From NCBI GenBank assembly GCA_944474755.1, contig OX104118.1:76894243-76958242 (forward strand): a stretch of 64,000 nt of DNA, in the 5' to 3' direction. Below, piece after piece: positions 45,101 to 48,100 of the stretch; the stretch's first letter is position 1; every line of letters begins with the position of its first letter. A program made the position numbers and the translations under genes. The notes under the pieces are model-generated. The model did no database searches. It was not told where the DNA came from and was given only the letters and a program-made list of their open reading frames with translations. The DNA comes from Limnoperna fortunei (lineage: Eukaryota > Mollusca > Bivalvia > Mytilida > Modiolidae).

Positions 45101-48100
45101 ATTGTGGTACTTGATCAAACAATAAAATATGCATAGTTACTTATGTCTGTTATAACATTAACAAAACAAATCGGAATAAAAAAATTTTTGAAGACGAAAG
45201 AACTGATTTGTCCACACTCATATAAATATAAAATAATTGCTCGAATTTGCACGTTTGTTTGTTTTTTTTTTTTTTTTTGCGCGCCGATACTAACGTCTGT
45301 TTGCGGAGATAAGGTCTTGTCGTAATATAACAGAAATTATAAGGATGCTACTAAAGTCTTTTCTACAGCAAAAGTTGATGACGTGTCAGGTTTTTAACAC
45401 TTAAACAACTATTAATGTTGATTCTATATCACGATTGTATTTTTTCAACACACGTGGTTCAACACCGAATACGAATCGAGTATAAAATCATTCGTGGAAG
45501 GATATATTCTGCGACATTAAGTGATAATTTCGAAACTTTGAAAAATCAAAATGTAGCATTGCAAGTCGTATTTATTTTAAAGTTTTTAAAACGAATTTCT
45601 TTACAAATTTCGCATTTATTGTGTATTTCTTTACAAGTCGCGAATTTATTGTGTAATGTGCAATTTTACCGTCAAAAATGTAAAGCCGCGTGTTCACCTG
45701 TTAATTATAAAATTATACAATACACAAGTTTATTGAAATGTTTGAGAGCACGTGCTTGATTAAATGATGACCCGACAATACATAGATAATCGATCGATTT
45801 AAGGTGTGACACAATTTACATCCGGTAAAAGTTCAAACGGTTGAAACATTAATCAGAGGCGCTGACAGGGAAATTTGACAATTTTAAGGAAAAAATGTGG
45901 TGTTCTAACCTTTTAGAACACGTTAAGGGAATAATTGTCAATCTAAATCAGTGACAATAAACTATAAGCTATTCTCGTATTCTGAATAGATTAGCAAGAA
46001 CGCAGATCAATTTCGTTTTCAAACAAACGTATTAAAACGGCATATTTAAACACAAATCTCTAAATTAAATCGCAACATTTAATTTTTTCACTGTGTAAGC
46101 ATGAAAGGAAATTAAAAATCCATCGTGGTCAACACTGTGGGTCACGATATGTAGTGGACAGAACACGATGTACCGCAGAATACCACCGTGGCCTATGGTG
46201 GTGAATTTCTGAATGAAAAAAACCACGACCACGGTATATAGTGGGCAATATAAAAAACACGTTGTCACGTCTGTACCTATATTTTCAATTTCCGCATTAT
46301 AAGAATATACATATTTTAAGTATGAAATTTGACAAAATTGAAAAAAAAAATTTAGAACACTAAAATTGTTCAGAATTAACATTGGTTTTTATAATTTGTT
46401 AAAAGGATACCATTGTCATAATACAGTAGTCCTGCTCTTATTAAGACCACCCCTTCTGAGTAAAAACAGTGGTCTGATAATGGGGTGATCTTTCTTGAGT
46501 GGATACTGTTTAGACAGCTTTGTCAGTTGATTGGAAGCAAGAAATGTGAAATGATCAAGAATCACCCAAATCAATATTTATATTTTATTAATTACAAACA
46601 ATGAATAAAACAACTTCATGTTGTTATTATCCATTAAAATTTTTAAAAAGGTGTCACAATAGTTTCAAGTCTCCTTTAGGCTAAACAGTTAATTTTGATC
46701 TTCCCATATTATTTGCATTATCAATGTTTTAACACTTTCAATAAATGCCCAGGTTTTAATTTGTCATTCATTAAGATTCGGTTTAGTTTGCAGAAATTAA
46801 AGATTATTCCCTGTTGCCAGTTTGTTAAGTCCATCTTCGATCTATGACAACTTTTCGGTGATCAACATTGCCAAGTGTTGGTACCATTCTCTTCTTATTG
46901 AATAATCTAGGTATTATTTTTATAATAATCCAGATTTTTGTCATGCCGACCTGGAATATCATACTGGCTTTCCCTTTTAATTTTATCTTATCACCTTTAA
47001 TTTTTATTCCAGCATAAAAACCAAAATGCTATTTCAACATTTGTTCACGGATTGTTGAACTGGTTCAAAGGGGTTTTCAATTAAAAATGAAAATCTCCTT
47101 TTATCTGAGACTTTATAAATAAACATCAGGTCAGTGAAAATAGTTGTTCATGATGGGAATTGAACGCAGTTGTGACAAAAATGTGTTTTCACTGGACGTG
47201 TTTGAGGGGTGGTAGTTTTCTATAGATAATTTAACGTTAAAAACACACTATGCACAAGGATTTTGGACTGATAAAGCAGGTAATCACTGGCAATGGAATC
47301 ATATAAGATGTGGACTACTGTAATACCATTTAGTAAATTAAATAAGAGAGACACTTTGTTAAAATTTAACATGTTGATCGGTGTGACTTTTTACCACACG
47401 ACACCACAGGTTACCACAGGCTACCACATGCACCATCAAAATCAGGGTTCTCACTAGGATTTTTTTATGGTGAGTCCTGGGACTCATCACTTTTTGGAAT
47501 GATGAGTCCCAATCTGTCTTGGTGAGTCCATAAAGATGACTCGAACCAAACTACCGGTACTGCATGACGTTACCATGAGTAATACATTTAGTTTTGTTTT
47601 GTAACATTATGAACATCTTCATGTTTTATTTCATACTTAAATCCCCGTTGAAACCCATGCATTACTACATGACAGCTCAATCTACATGTTTCCAGAATGA
47701 AAAGATATTAAAAATATTTGTTTTGGTAGTTTTGCTTTGTGTCGACCTTATATTGTATGATATATTTCCGTTCACTGTCTGGGTGTACTTAGAAGTAAGA
47801 AGTTGGTCAGGGTTGAGGCATTTTCAATTCAATAATGGAGTTTGCTGTGAAATTTATTTAAACTTTTCAAACTTAAAAATGTAGGGTTGTAATCTTCAAC
47901 TGAGATAAAAATTTAGTTTGAATGAGCATGGAAAGATACACATAATTTTATTGTGACCATATTTATATATCCCAAGATATTAGTATCATTTTATGAATTA
48001 ACACCATTTATTTCTGTTGGTTATTTGAAGTCGTCATGGCTTCATCTGGGAGAAAATGTATGGGTTCAGTGGGATAAGAGGCAACACTTCAGTTTAAATA

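Noticed and set aside
45415..45759. 114-codon plus-strand gene
   Set aside because: Inside a putative transposon, no recognisable motif and no neighbouring exons. Kept only as a note in the element.
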